Positions 44,960-57,050 are shown, counted from the first letter of the stretch. The stretch: DNA of 60,000 bases from Takakia lepidozioides (GCA_030704615.1 CM060731.1:54856221-54916220); one strand, 5' to 3'. Made by a program: numbers and translations. The notes: generated by a model from the letters alone, not told the origin.

Positions 44960-45504
44960 CCGGCAGGAAGACCCGTGCTCGTGGATCGGCTGGGTGTGCA
45001 TGCTGCAGCTAGCTCCACGGACTCTGCCTGTGGCTCTTCGGATTTATGCGATCCCTCCAGCACGTCCACCTTTCCAGTTAGGCATGCAAACATCTTCCGC
45101 ATTCAAGTCTCCTAGCATATAGTCTAAGAATTGCAGAAGAAAAATGAGGCGGGTTTCGGTGCTCGATCAGCTGGCGAATCCCGATAGCACGGAGCTCTCA
45201 CTGGTGGCTGGGTTGCCTGCATGGCCAGATGCTACGAGATGGCAATCTCCTCTTGTAGACGCATCTGCTTCCTCCCCTTCGGCATTGGCCTACGTCCGAA
45301 GTACAATTTTTGGAGCTTACGACGATGTCTCTTCTCTGGTGCACGCACTCCCTCCCTCTCAAGTTCGAGCATAAGAAGAACAAAGACAGGGAAAAGGGGC
45401 GAAGAGTGCAGATGGAAAGGGCGCAAGAGGGGTGACTGAGGAGACACGACAAAAGAAGATGAAACGGCGGTGATGCACCCCTTGGGTTCGAAAGGGTTGG
45501 ACAA
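44960..45504 (-). other. Possible upstream exons of the methyltransferase-like gene
   Basis: Two minus-strand frames look coding: 45,102-44,960 (MRKMFACLTGKVDVLEGSH, Ser/Glu-rich) and 45,504-45,232, with a basic nuclear-signal-like run (EKRHRRKLQKLYFGRRPMPK). No splice pairing that keeps the frame is certain. They may be 5' exons or unrelated. Confidence 0.35.
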
Positions 45505-45715
45505 AGGTGTCTCCTCGTGGACTTTGCGTCATTACAAAATTCGAATCGTTCAGGGTACGTCTGCTGTCCGAAAAACAAACATCATTATCCAACGGTCAGG
45601 CCGCGCCGCCTCATGCCACTTCAGTCAGATAGAGTGCAGACATGTGCCGCAATTCCGTTGCTCCACGTTTTCACATTTCAAGGCATTTCCGTCCCAGCGT
45701 CTGATGAGTTGGAGT

Positions 45716-47180
45716 GAAAATGCAAATGCGGCGCCGCATTTCCGTTAAGTACCATCATGAAGCTACACATCCGTACTTGTTGGAAGAAAATGCAGCACCG
45801 CATTTCCGTTCCACCTTCACATATCTTAGTTGTTGAACGGAAATACGGTGCCGCATTTCCGTCCCACATCTCCATGCCTGATATACAAAAGGGAAATGCG
45901 GCGCCGCATTTCCGTTCTGGAATGTCGAAAGCTGCGATTCGGATGGAAATGCGGCACATTTCAGTTCCCGTGGTTCATGATTTTCAATCTGAACGGAAAT
46001 GCGGTACCGCATTTCCGTTCAACCTTCACATACCTTAGTTGATGAACGGAAATGCCGTGCCACATTTCCGTTCGGGAAAGTATAAAGGTCTCACCTGAAC
46101 GGAAATGCGGTGCCGCATTTCCGGTCTGGAAAGTTTGAAGGTCTCACATGGATGGAAATGCGACACCGCATTTCCGTCCCACAGCTCCAGGCCTCATATA
46201 CAAAACGGAAATGCGGCGCCGCATTTCCGTTCTGGAATGTCGGAAGGTGCGACTCGGACGGAAATGCGGTGCCGCATTTCAGTTTCGATGGTTCACGATT
46301 CTCAGTCAGAACGGAAATGCGGTACTGCATTTCCGTTCTGCAGAGTATGAAGGTCCCAAACGGACGGAAATGCGGTGCAAAATTTTCGTCCCTCCGCTCC
46401 ATGCTTGAGATAGAAAGCGGAAATGCGGCGCCGCATTTCCGTTCTGGTATGTCGGAAGGTGCGACTCGGATGGAAATGCGGCGCCGCATTTCTGTTCTGG
46501 AATGTCGGAAGGTGCGACTCGGACGGAAATGCGGTGCCGCATTTCAGTTACCGTTGTTCATAATTCTCAATCAGAACGGATTTCCGCATTTCCGTTCTGG
46601 AGAGTATGAAGGTCTTAACCGGTCGGAAATGCGCTGCAGCATTTCCGTCACTTGGCTCCATGCCTCAGATACAAAACGGAAATGCGGCGCCGCATTTCCG
46701 TTCTGGAATGTCGGAAGGTGCGACTCGGACGGAAATGCGGTGCCGCATTTCAGTTCCGATGGTTCACGATTTTCAGTCAGAACGGAAATGCGGTGCAGCA
46801 TTTCTATTCCTCAGCTCCATGCGTCAGATACAAAACGGAAATACGGCGCCGTATTTCCGTTCTGGTATGTCGGAAGGTGCGACTCGGACGGAAATGCGGT
46901 GCCGCATTTCAGTTCCCGTGGTTCATGATTCTCAATCAGAACGGAAATGCGGTACCGCATTTCCGTTCCACCTTCACATACCGTGCTTGTTGGATGGAAA
47001 TGCGTTACCGCATTTCCGTTCTAGAGAGTATAAAGGTTTCCCCCGGACGGAAACTCGGTGCCGCATTTCCGTCGCTCTGGTGCATGACTAAGATGCTAAA
47101 CGGAAATGCGGCGTCGTATTTCCGTCCAACAGCAATCGAAAGTATCACTCCGGACGGAAATGCGGAACCTCATTTCCGCA
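45716..47180. repeat. Palindrome array 2, about 53-bp period
   Basis: About 27 copies of the same palindrome as array 1, usually GGAAATGCGG-YR-CCGCATTTCC, at a very regular spacing of about 53 bp. Spacers such as GTTCTGGAATGTCGGAAGG and GGTTCACGATTCTCAGTCAG recur. Some units vary symmetrically, for example AAATACGGCGCCGTATTT near 46,838. The array lies between the methyltransferase-like gene (minus) and MULE transposase C (plus). Confidence 0.92.
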
Positions 47181-47940
47181 TGCGGAACCTAAATGGGTTG
47201 CATTGTTCCGAAACAACACAATTGCGGCCTGTCTTGATGAGTAGAACTTGGTTGTCTGACCGTTTTAACTAACAGTCTTGGCACTTGTCAGTGCGAACGT
47301 TCATGTCTGCACCGAGAATACTGCTGGATCCACCCTCAGGAGAAACTGTCAGGAGTTGTTATTTCGTCGCCGAATCGGCCATCATTGTCATACTTACTGG
47401 CTATGGAATCACACCTCCCACCTTCATGCATGTAGCTTGAAACAATACTTTCTACTTCAATGTGCGATTCCAATCGTCGATGGACTCCGCAGATCCACTT
47501 ACATGGTGCTTGTGAGCCTTGGTCTGTTGCTATACTGAACCTCGCACTTGCCAACTTCGTGCGGTCTTCGATGGCTCCGAATTCCTACGCTATAGTTTGC
47601 TGTCCTCCGCAACTTGGGAGAGCCTGGACCCAAACGAGGGACGACTTTGCAGAGTGACTGAAACTTACCTTTGTTCCAAATTTAAGCTCAAACCGGGCAC
47701 AGTTTATTTGGAAGAAGAAATGAAGGATGTTCCTGGACAGGTTGACGAGATCAGTGTCGGGCTAGGTAACGACGGAGGTTGCGGAATCGAATAGCACGTA
47801 CCCCCATCAGACACCATCTTGTACCGAGCTGTGGGAATGCCCATTCCCTCTCCGAATCAGTCGTTGCCCACACCATCCACAAAGGAGTCGGGAAACCGAT
47901 AGGCGGCCACTGCCAATAGAAAGGTATGCAACGATAATCA
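47181..47940. other. Probable 5' region of transposase C, no gene recognised
   Basis: No stretch with a recognisable protein. A reading with KDVPGQVDEISVGLGND near 47,725 and then PSRPSIASRVDVFDISDEED from about 47,955 suggests that the N-terminal exon of transposase C starts in this zone, but a stop interrupts it. Confidence 0.35.
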
Positions 47941-47941
47941 T

Positions 47942-50900
47942 TCCCGACCTGGACCGTCAAGACCCTCCATAGCTTCTCGTGTGGACGTATTCGACATTTC
48001 CGACGAGGAAGATGAGTGCATTGAGGTCCCCATGTCCTCCACACGGTCATTCAAATCCGACATGGACGTCTCTGCAGGTGCTACGCATGTACCCTCGAGC
48101 ATAACTCCAACCCGGTCCATTGTGCAGCTCCTACGGCAACATCACCTTGATGGTTCTTGCTCCGAGCTGGCTGCTCTCGACTATGCCAAATTTCCAGTTA
48201 GGAAGGTAACGTATCTACCTCCCGAAGTCGATGGCAATGTCATCTTCGAGTTTCCACCTGTTACTTCATCAAAACAAAGCCTCAGGGATGTTAACAGACA
48301 TGGATCGAAAGCATGACGGACACCCCTGGTGTGTGACGAAGACCAGTAGCACGAAAATTGCTGATGGTGTTCGTGTACGATACGTCCTCTCTGTGCGGGG
48401 AAGCTGAGGTGCCTCAATCCCGCCTGCTTCCACTTTCTCTCCAAAGGAGGGCGGAGAAACGAGACGGATTGGACTGGCACAACGCCTCACATCCATTCAT
48501 TGTCTCCAGCCAAGCTCCTGCGGGTACTTTCAAGTGCCGCCATTGCAAAGAAACCACCGACGTGCATGTCCATGTGCAGAGCCAAGCAATATTACGTAAT
48601 CCATTGCTCCCGGACTTGACTAGAGCTTGCATACACGTTGGGGTCCACTACTGCCACCCCTTGGCGAGAGGGCAACATGCGGGAGGCTGTGCAGGAAGCA
48701 CACGACATCATAAAAGAGGAGGTGAAAATTGAGCCCCGGAGCCAGACCAAAGCAGATTCAGCTGAAGGCAGCCCACAAGATTGCTCTTTGCAAAATCATG
48801 TCTGAAGATGTTCAGACCGGGTGCCCTGAACGAAGAGGAGAGCTTGACCTGTTGGAGTCCAGCTCGCACGTTTGTAGTCCGAATGTGCGGAATCACATCG
48901 TATCTTGCAAGCAGGAGTTCGGCGGGGGTCGGACATGCACTCAATCCTGAGGTGAAACGAATGACTGGATATGACTACATCCAAGGTAGCAGTTTTCTAG
49001 GGCAAGGCATCGAATCCAAATCGTTTACATTTTTAAAATGTCGACGTGTGGGCCTGGGAGTGGAGTCACTTGGTCACTCGCATGACAACTGGAAACTTGT
49101 CGAATGCTTGGGTGATGTTTGATCACATCAAGCGAATTAAAAACCATCAGTGGGTGACTATGGGGTGCATGTTTATGACTATCATTCCAAGAGGATCATG
49201 ACGATTGCAATTGCGAGATGAAAGGGGAGGACACACAGTCGGAGATGCATCTGTGGGAGGGCATAACGAGCAGATGGCAAGGGCGGGATTGCCAGAGCCC
49301 AATTTCAGGGATTCATGGCAGACAACGCTCAGGCCAACTGGGCAACGGTGCGGCGTGGTACGGTGAGGACCCCAATGTTCCAATGGAGGGGAAAGAGAGA
49401 TCATGTGGATTCCATTGGATGCGAGTCTATCTGACTACACTACCAAATTGTTGCTAGCTCATTCCAGGCTGAAACACCGTGCCCTTTGTATGGCGTGGAA
49501 GGATGCCCCACATTTGATGACGCGGAGGTGAAGTTTGCTATCATCGAGGCTTGGTGGAACACGTCAGGTGTAGTGGAGACAACCAATCTGGGAGCCTTGC
49601 ACAGCTGGTTGGGGTGGTGGCATTTCCGGTATCGACAGTTCGGACAGTACATGCGGGAGGTATGATGCTGTCATTTTCGTGCAATTGTCTTTCTATTACG
49701 GACCTTTCCATGGGTTCCTCACCATTGTTTCTGTCCTTGTAGGAGCGGTGCTTGGATTCCGACACGGACATGCCGAACACGAATATGGCAGAATCAGTGC
49801 ACTCCTCCTCGCGAGCGTCTTCTGCCGCACATCTGGTGGACGTAGTGACGGCCACAACGGAGGACATCGACAGAGCAATCATGCAGCAAGCCACGTACTA
49901 CAAGTTCCTGAGCGGGAAATAATGGGGCTTTGGGCCGGACAGGGAGGAATTGTTGGTACGAACAGCTTCGAGGTCGAAGAATCCACTGAAATGGGCGACA
50001 ACATTGCGAGAGAAGATCAAAGGGACGCCTCTGCAGACAGAGGTGAGCACCTAGAGGGGGACGTCCGTACTCGCCCTATGAGGCGGAGGATTGAAGAGGA
50101 ACCCGGGTGCGAAGATGAATCCTGGAGATCCGACAGGAACATTCGGACAGCACCTCGAGGGCCCGTCATGTTGCCGCACAATGTGTCTTCTAGCAATGGA
50201 AGCCCAAGAAATTCCAGATCGCCATCGCCTTCAAGCGGGGATTCCGTGCGAGAAATTCCCACCGCTCGCTTACCCCAGATTCCGCCCGCTGTTATGCAGT
50301 ATGGCCAAGCCATTGTAGAGACGACTTGTCGCGCACCTCACTTCGGTAAGCTCCCCCTCAAGTCATAGTTACTCGCTTTGATGCGCGCGCCTGACTCCCA
50401 ACCGGCCGCCGGGCCAACTTGGAGCTTCGGCTGCTCACCGGGACATAACGGTCCCCCTTCGCTCTCCCGAAAGACCCTCCACCTATTTGGGCCTAGTGGA
50501 ATTCCCTTTGGTAGATGGCAGTCCGGAACAGCTCCCCACTCTTTGGTCGCTTTCCGGCTCGCTCGCTTACTCACTAGTTTTTGGTCACCAACGGGCTTGC
50601 ACCGTTCTCGGGGTTACTACTCCCTATATATACTTCTGTAGCTGTCCGCGGGGGTTTCACAACCAGCCATGCCATTTTATGGCGAACCACCACGAAGACC
50701 CTCGATTCCCGGTGGTGAGTCGCGGTGAGTCTTGGCCCGCTCGCCACGGCCCCTATGGACCGTGATGAGTCCCAAGACTCCCCACGACTCCCACCACGAG
50801 GTCTCCGCCCCATGGTGAGTCCTATGCCACCCCCACTAAGTCCCACTAAGCTACCACCACCCCTTGTGGAGCCACCCCCACCGCAACCCGGTGTGCGGGG

Positions 50901-51953
50901 CTCCACCTAGTGAGCGCCTCTGCTTCCCTGAGTGCCTTGGGCACTCAAGGGTGCTTCAGCCCCCCCTATACCTATCGCTGCCGCTGCCCCCACCACAGGG
51001 GCAGCCCCTCGTGTGTCCCGACCCCCTGCCCTCAAGGCAAAGGGCCGCGACACGACTATGTCTGCGTCACGGTGGAGAATTGCTCGCACAAAGCTGGAGA
51101 ATTGCTCGCACAAAGCCGTCGTTTCGAGAATTGCTCGCACAAAGCCGTCGTTTCGAGGCAGGTTGTTCCGCAATTCGAGTGGATACACGGCAACGTTGTT
51201 TAGAGATGATAAGGAGGAATCCAGATGGTGCTGTCCCTGCTCCTACTTTTACAGGAAGATTTGTCCATGCAAAGTTTGCGGAGGCGACAGCCACCCAGTT
51301 CTGGTTCTGCAGGCACGACATTATGACTTGCGTGTATGGAAAGCCCAAGTACGGCATACAAACAATGCCAGAGGCTCCCCCGGGGTGGCCGGTGGAAACC
51401 AGGCTGCGATTTGAGTCAGGTTGAGGCCGACGCCCTTACCGCCGCAGGATTTCGGATGGTGCAGTGCACTGACATCCCCAGACAACCATTTCCGCTTCCA
51501 CAGCCTCCACCACCGACCCCTATGAGAGCAAGAACAATGGGACCCGACAGCTCTTAGCATCCTACACACCATTGGGGAAACCGAAGAGGCGGCGACCTCC
51601 CTCAAAAGTGAACGAGACAAGGATGGGGGGAATGCACTTCGGATGAACTGTACAATCCAGAGCTCGACAGAAGTGCCCCACCAGGTTCGGGCGTGTGTAT
51701 CAGATGGCCACAGCAGGCTCAGCAGTTCGCAATGAGGTGTACACCATCACCATTTCAGAATTACCCACCTGCAATTGCACCGACTTCCAGATCATGGCGA
51801 ACAAGGGGGCATCATACTGCCCTTGCAAGCATCTGTACTACGTGTACCTAAAGAGACTCCGGTGTAATTCCACAACTCATCACTTCATACATGCACCAGG
51901 GTTGAGCCCCCAAGAGGTGCACACACTCTTTGAATATGGATCCAGGGGACCAG
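47942..51953 (+). pseudogene. MULE-type transposase copy C, interrupted by a solo LTR
   Basis: Same protein as copy B. The N-terminal segment (DVFDISDEEDE, SAGATHVPSSITPTRS, DGNVIFEFPP) is preserved beyond the point where B is lost. Small indels shift the frame around 48,270, 48,390 and 48,680 and at several later sites. The 83-nt intron is at 49,660-49,742. Exon 2 is split at 50,326 by a 726-bp LTR and resumes at 51,058. Right after the LTR a segment with GAGAATTGCTCGCACAAAG is present three times but once in copy D. The C-terminal SWIM finger (CNC, then CPCKH) is at 51,770-51,830. Not functional. Confidence 0.8.
50327..51052 (-). mobile_element. Solo LTR of the chromovirus-like family (726 bp)
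   Basis: Bounded by TGTCGCGC and GCGACA and nearly identical to 15,910-16,634. The 5-bp target duplication CGACT is at 50,322-50,326 and 51,053-51,057. The undisturbed site is visible in copies B and D. This is the product of LTR-LTR recombination after insertion into exon 2 of transposase C. Confidence 0.92.
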
Positions 51954-52315
51954 TGAGCTTGGCTTGCGGTCCCAACACTATGGTACGCCCATCCTTTTTG
52001 GATAGTAGAACTGTACTCCTGCAAGTAGCTCTGATTCTGGCCACAGAAAGGTTCGACTTATGTCTTGCCTACCAGTAACCTGTTTTGCTCGAACTAAGAT
52101 AATACTATGTCATTCACTCGTGTTTCCACGTGCATGTATTTTTGTGTGTTGGAGGGCTCCTGTTTTTTTTGCTCTCCCAAACTTTGCTTTCCTCATTCGA
52201 CCCCCGGCAAGGAAATGCGGCGCCACATTTCCAAGTAACGTCGTAGGTACTGGTAGATACGGCATTCACCAACACCAAACTGCCCAGAAATTTCGCACGT
52301 GCGAACCCTAATGCG
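51954..52315 (+). mobile_element. 3' flank of transposase C, first part
   Basis: Colinear with 8,329-7,974 of element B (inverted). It contains a palindrome variant AAATGCGGCGCCACATTT at about 52,212. It is interrupted at 52,315 by the CACTA element and continues at 57,051. Confidence 0.7.
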
Positions 52316-52779
52316 CACTACAACATATTGCGGCTTTTACGACTCCCATGGGTGCGCAGTCATGACAGATTTGTGGCAGAAATGCCATTTGCAGTCGTAA
52401 AATGCTTTTGAAGTCATAATGCAGGTCTGGGGAAGGCGTATATGCGACTGCATGGCTCCGGACTCTACGCAACATAGGTCAAACATGTTTGACCACGAAT
52501 ATTGGTATGGCAAGATATGATACCAGTCACGGTCATGGCTACACTAGAATGAGTGTGTATATGCTAGAAAGACATATGACTTCATGACTCTCACTCTAAT
52601 GCATTCTGCCAGATCATCACATGGATGAATCACTACATGACTGCACATGTCGACACATGCTTTTCTGGTTATATATATAATATATGAGTATTTATTTTTG
52701 AAAAAACGGAGACTCTGACCACTAGAATCAATTTAAAAAAAAAAAAAATGCAATTAAAAAAAAAAAAAAAAAACACATC

Positions 52780-52850
52780 GGCTGGTAAGTGCACAGTGTG
52801 TCGCCCTGGTGGTTGGGGTTCAAACCCGCTGCCTTATCCATGTGTGGGAT
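52780..52850 (+). repeat. Possible tRNA-derived SINE remnant
   Basis: The segment contains GGGGTTCAAACCCGC, which fits a polymerase III B box, and an upstream GGCTGGTAAGTGCAC that could be a degraded A box. An A-rich stretch (52,735-52,773) precedes it. No cloverleaf can be drawn with confidence. Confidence 0.25.
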
Positions 52851-53009
52851 TGTTGTGACGGTATGTCTGGGCGTTGATGCTGTACGTCTTATGGCCCCTG
52901 AAGGCGGGTGCCTTTCCCCCTCTCCGCGCCTGTGGTTTCCCTTTAAGAAGAAAAAAGCGGGGTTTTAGGGTTTCCCCCCCTAAAACTTAAAAAGTGCCCA
53001 TCCGGTTAA

Positions 53010-53378
53010 GTGAAAAGCATTAAGGAAAAGCGGAAGCGGAGGAGAAGGAGACAAAAAGGTGGCGTAAAAAGTGGCCCATCCAGTAGCGTGAACTCCTCTC
53101 TTAGAGACACAGGGAGAGGCGAGAGAGAGAGGGTCTTTAGCTTACCGCCGCCGCTGGTAGGAGGGCCACAGGCATTTGGGATGGACCCCCAACACTTCGG
53201 TTTGGAGCAAGCCAACCCTAGAAACACTAGGGTATGTTGTGCGAAAGGGAGGTTGGGGCTAGCGGCTGGAGCCCGCCGTTCTTGGAGAGTCAGCTTCGTC
53301 TTTAGCAAGGCCGTGTTTCAATCTCTACCTGCTCGCCCTGATTTTACAGCACGGAGCAGAGCTGGCATGAGTTTATAA
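53010..53378 (+). pseudogene. Unrecognised ORF inside the CACTA element
   Basis: A 122-codon frame begins with a very basic run (KEKRKRRRRRQKGG) and contains LPPPLVGGPQAFGMDPQHFG. The preceding GA-rich DNA looks like a 5' leader. It could be the first exon of a captured gene. No family is recognised. Confidence 0.25.
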
Positions 53379-54180
53379 AAGATCCTTCACGATGGTGGGA
53401 CTAACCGCAATCGCAAGTGTGGCTTTTTTTTATTAAGTATGATGTGAAGAAGTTTGTCGATCCTGCAAATGTGGGTTGTTGGCTCCTGTTAGTACCATGA
53501 TTTGGTATTCTTCTGATGGTTACAAGGTCTTGGGAGAGTTAGCTTGGTCTTAGCAGGCCGTGTTCAATCTCTGCCCACTCAGCTGCACCGTGGTGGTTCT
53601 CACTGACCAAACGACATTACCTGACTACAGAAACAAGCAGCACACTGAAGAGGTCCTCTTGGGTTCATGGTCAGTCAAATCCTCCATGGGCCATGACACA
53701 AGGTCGAGGACAATGTGGTGAGGGCACCTTCTCTTCGACCTATTCAGCCTGTTTTGCCCTCTTCAGACTCGGCCCTTCATTTGCAGCACGGAGCAGAGTT
53801 GGCATGAGATTTTTAAAGATCCTTCACGATGGTGCGACACTGCAATGGCAAGGTGTGGTTTCCTTAATGTACAATGTGAAGAAGTTTGTCCATCCTGCAA
53901 ATGTGGGCTGTTGGCTCCTGTTAGTACCATGATTGGTATTCTTCCTGATGTTTCAAGGTTCTTGGGAGAGTCAGCTTGGTCTTAGCAGGCCGTGTTTCAA
54001 TCTCTGCCTGCTCATCTGCACCGTGCTGGTTCTCACAGACCAATCCGACATTACCTAACTACAAGACACAAGCAGCACACACAAGAGGTCATTTTGGGTT
54101 GATGGTCGGTCAAATCCTCTATGGGTTCTTCTTCGACCTATTTCAGCCTGTTTTGCCCTCTCATCAGACTCGGCCTTGAG
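53340..54180. repeat. Tandem duplication of about 430 bp
   Basis: Two diverged copies (about 53,340-53,770 and 53,770-54,180) share GGAGCAGAG(C/T)TGGCATGAG, TCCTTCACGATGGTG, TGTTGGCTCCTGTTAGTACC and CTTGGTCTTAGCAGGCCGTG. Part of it (CACGATGGTGGGA, CGCAATCGCAAG) also resembles the start of transposase copy A at 5,898-5,950. Confidence 0.7.
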
Positions 54181-54649
54181 ATGCATATTGAATTATGTAA
54201 GTTAGCTCGTTGCTCATTGATAAGTAGGGTTGGGGGTGTTTGCTGGAATGATTGTTGTATGCATGATTTTGTGCAGAGGCATAGATAGCTGAAGGAGCAG
54301 GGATAAAGTGTGGAAGAGGGCCAGATTTCAAGCTCCAGATTATCTATGATTCCCTGTGGAAGGATAGATACAAGAAACCTGCATGGGTAGATGGTCAATT
54401 GGAAGCCGCAGCAGCAGCAGCACAATTGATACAATCAAGCACTGCTAATGAAGGCACCTTCTGAAACACATTTCACCCTATTTTCCCATCTTATCAGAAT
54501 CGGCCCTAAATTTTCATGTTCAATTCTGCAAGTTAGCTGGTTGAGTGAATCTAGTTGGAGTGACTTTGACATGATACTGCCAATGTGACAAGAGTATGCA
54601 TTGAACCCATTGGTAGCGGGATATTGGGATATCTCTTGGCCATGTGCCA

Positions 54650-55660
54650 TCATCAAAGCTGAAACTGTACTAGTTTTCATTCTGACCACTGCCCTAGTGG
54701 ACATGTATGCCAAATGTGGGTGCAGCAAGCCTGATGCAAAGGGAGAGTTCGACAACATGGCTAAATGAGATGTGGTGTTGTGGACTGCCATGATTGTAAG
54801 GTGTGTGTAGCCAGGTGTGGGGAGTAAGGCTTTGGAAACCTAAGAACACTAAGAACAATGATGTGGGAAAGGATGAAGCCAAAACCAGGTCATGTTCATT
54901 TTGTGTTTGTTAATATGCATATGCGAGCCTATCAGCCCTGGGAAGGGGCCCAGAGGTTCATGGTGACATCATCAAAGCTGGAATTGTACCTGATGTCATT
55001 CTGAACATTCCCCTGGTGTACATGTATGTCAAATGCGAGCCTGGTAGCCCTGGAAAGGACGCAAAGGTCCATTATCAAATCTGGAATTGTACCACTAGAT
55101 GTCACTCTAAACACTGCCTTGGTGGATATGTATGTCAAATGCACGCCTGGCAGCCCTGAAAAAGGGTACAGAGGTCCACGGTGATATTGTCAAAGTTGGT
55201 ATTGTATCTGATGTGATTCTGAACGTTGCCGTAGTGGACATGTATGCCAAGGTTGCAGGGTGCAACTACAAGCATACATGGCTGAATGAGATGTGGTACC
55301 AGCCTAGCCCATAATTGCACTTAACTAGAGTAGGCAATGAGTGAAGACGGGGTTTGTGATGTTGATCGTCCAAGCTGGAATTAAACAAATGTTGTTCTGA
55401 ACTATGCCCTTGTGGACTTGTATGCCAAATTGGGGTGCATGGAGGATGATGATCCCAGGATATGCACAACAGCGGCACGGGATGGAGGCCCTTTGGAGAG
55501 GTCTATGAGCAAGTGGTGTGGGAAGGGATACTGCAGCGCAACCACATCGCGTTTGTTACATTTGCAACATGTGTGCAAGCCTGGCAGCCCTGCAAAATAA
55601 AAGAGGTTCGTGGTGGAATTGTACTAGATGTCGATCTGAACTTTGACATGATGCCAATGT
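54650..55660 (+). pseudogene. Captured PPR fragments in the CACTA element
   Basis: Repeated but badly decayed PPR motifs: LVDMYAKCGCSKPDAKG near 54,700, DIIKAGIVPDVILN near 54,965, DIVKVGIVSDVILNVAVVDM near 55,180, LDLYAKLGCMED-like near 55,410. Frames break at almost every motif, and stretches between motifs look deleted or duplicated. They share ancestry with the fragments at 1.8-4.7 kb. Confidence 0.65.
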
Positions 55661-56860
55661 GACAACAGGAAAGTATCCAGAAACAGGTCACAGAGACGAG
55701 GAGAAGTTGTGGAATGGTGGGACAACCGAGGGAAAAAGGTTAATGCCTGTTAGATTATAGAGGGCAGACGCAATTCAGCATAGGAACTAGTGTGATAAGC
55801 TGAGTTGGGTGTTTCCTAGAACAAATGTAGGCTGTCATTATCAGCTGCAAGGCAAGGAAGTATGCATGATTTGTGCAGAAGCAGTGATAGCTGAAAGAGC
55901 AGGGATAGAGTATGGGTCCAGATTCATCCAAGAGGGCTAGATTTCAAGCACATGATTACCTATGATTACCTGTGGATTTAGCTATAAGAAACCTGCATGG
56001 GTAGATGGTGAACTGGAAGCCGCAGGAGTAGCGGCACAATTGATAAAATCAAGCACTGCTAATAAAGGCACCTTCTTCAACACATTTCACCCTGTTTTTC
56101 CCTCTTATCAGAACCGGCCCTAAATTTCAATGTCTGCAAGTTAGCTAGTTGAGTGAATCTAGTTTGGAGTGACTTTGACATGATATTGCCAATGTGACAA
56201 CAGGAAAGTATCGAAAAACAGTTAACGGAGATGAGGGGAAGCTGTGGAATTTAGTTAGCTGTGAGTGTTTTGTTGTGTGGTTTTAACAGTTTGAGTTGTT
56301 TTTTTTGATTTTGGTTTGTTTGTTGTTGAGAGAGATCCTGCATAGGTAGATGGTTTTCATGGGTTAGAGTTAGATTGGTTTAGATTTAGTTGGAGTTGAC
56401 TTGATTGATACTGCCAATAAAGTGGACAAATTTAAAAAAAGTATCCTAAAAACAGGTAACAGTAGCAAGATGCAATTCAGGAAAGGCACTAGGCAAACTC
56501 TCCTTCCCCGTAAGGGTTGTGTTTTGGTATCTGAGCGAATAAATATTTTATCTAAGAATATAATTTCAAAAATTCGTTATTTAATAATGTGCCACTGTCC
56601 CATGTTGGTCAGTAATAATAATAATAATAACAAATAATTTTAATAATTATTTTAGTAATTATAATAACAATAAAGTAAATCTACAACCCCCAACAGCGAC
56701 GCGTGCCAATTGACATGAGGAACCACGTGTCAAAATCACGATGCGACACATGCTGACGTCTGATTCCCGGATGACGTCGCAGTCTGACACGTGGCGTGTT
56801 CTGTAGAGAGCACGTGTCTCTCTTACACAGCGGCTGACATGGACCCGTTCAGTCATTCAG
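55661..56860. other. CACTA interior without gene
   Basis: Parts match 2.95-3.9 kb in inverted orientation and repeat the block at 54,330-54,600 (CCTGCATGGGTAGATGGT, GGAGTGACTTTGACATGATA). 56,610-56,690 is AT-rich with an AATAAT microsatellite. No coding signal. Confidence 0.5.
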
Positions 56861-57050
56861 TAATGCCAGTGTGTATGACTACCCCCACAGCTGCTCTGGC
56901 GCCACGTGACAGCCAGCCTGGAGAGTCATATCTGCCATGTCACAACTGACTAGGTCTTTACGTCTGCAGAGTCAGGAAGTCGTAAATGGCTTCCATGACT
57001 GCATTTGCAGTCATAACACAGAGACGTAAAAGCCGCAATTTGTTGTAGTG

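Larger units (their letters stand above)
52316..57050 (+). mobile_element. Complete non-autonomous CACTA element (4,735 bp) with PPR cargo
   Basis: Terminal inverted repeats of 26 bp with one mismatch start CACTACAACA(T/A)ATTGCGGC. The 3-bp target duplication GCG is at 52,313-52,315 and 57,051-57,053, as expected for CACTA elements. The empty site is preserved in element B (CGC at 7,974-7,976 on the plus strand). Subterminal zones (about 52,330-52,650 and 56,860-57,030) are rich in ATGACTGCA and GCAGTCATA motifs. No transposase gene (TNPD-like) is visible; the interior holds PPR fragments and a duplicated non-coding block. It would need a helper element to move. Confidence 0.9.

Noticed and set aside
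45716-47272. Long open frames across array 2 (up to about 270 codons) with repeated GNAAPHFRS-type peptides
   Set aside because: They occur in several frames and on both strands and follow the palindromic repeat, so they are by-products of the array and not a repeat protein.
52800-52850. Functional tRNA gene
   Set aside because: A B-box-like motif is present but no acceptor stem or anticodon arm can be folded.
52960-52985. Telomere-like TTTAGGG
   Set aside because: Only one TTTAGGG and one inverted copy are present, with no array.
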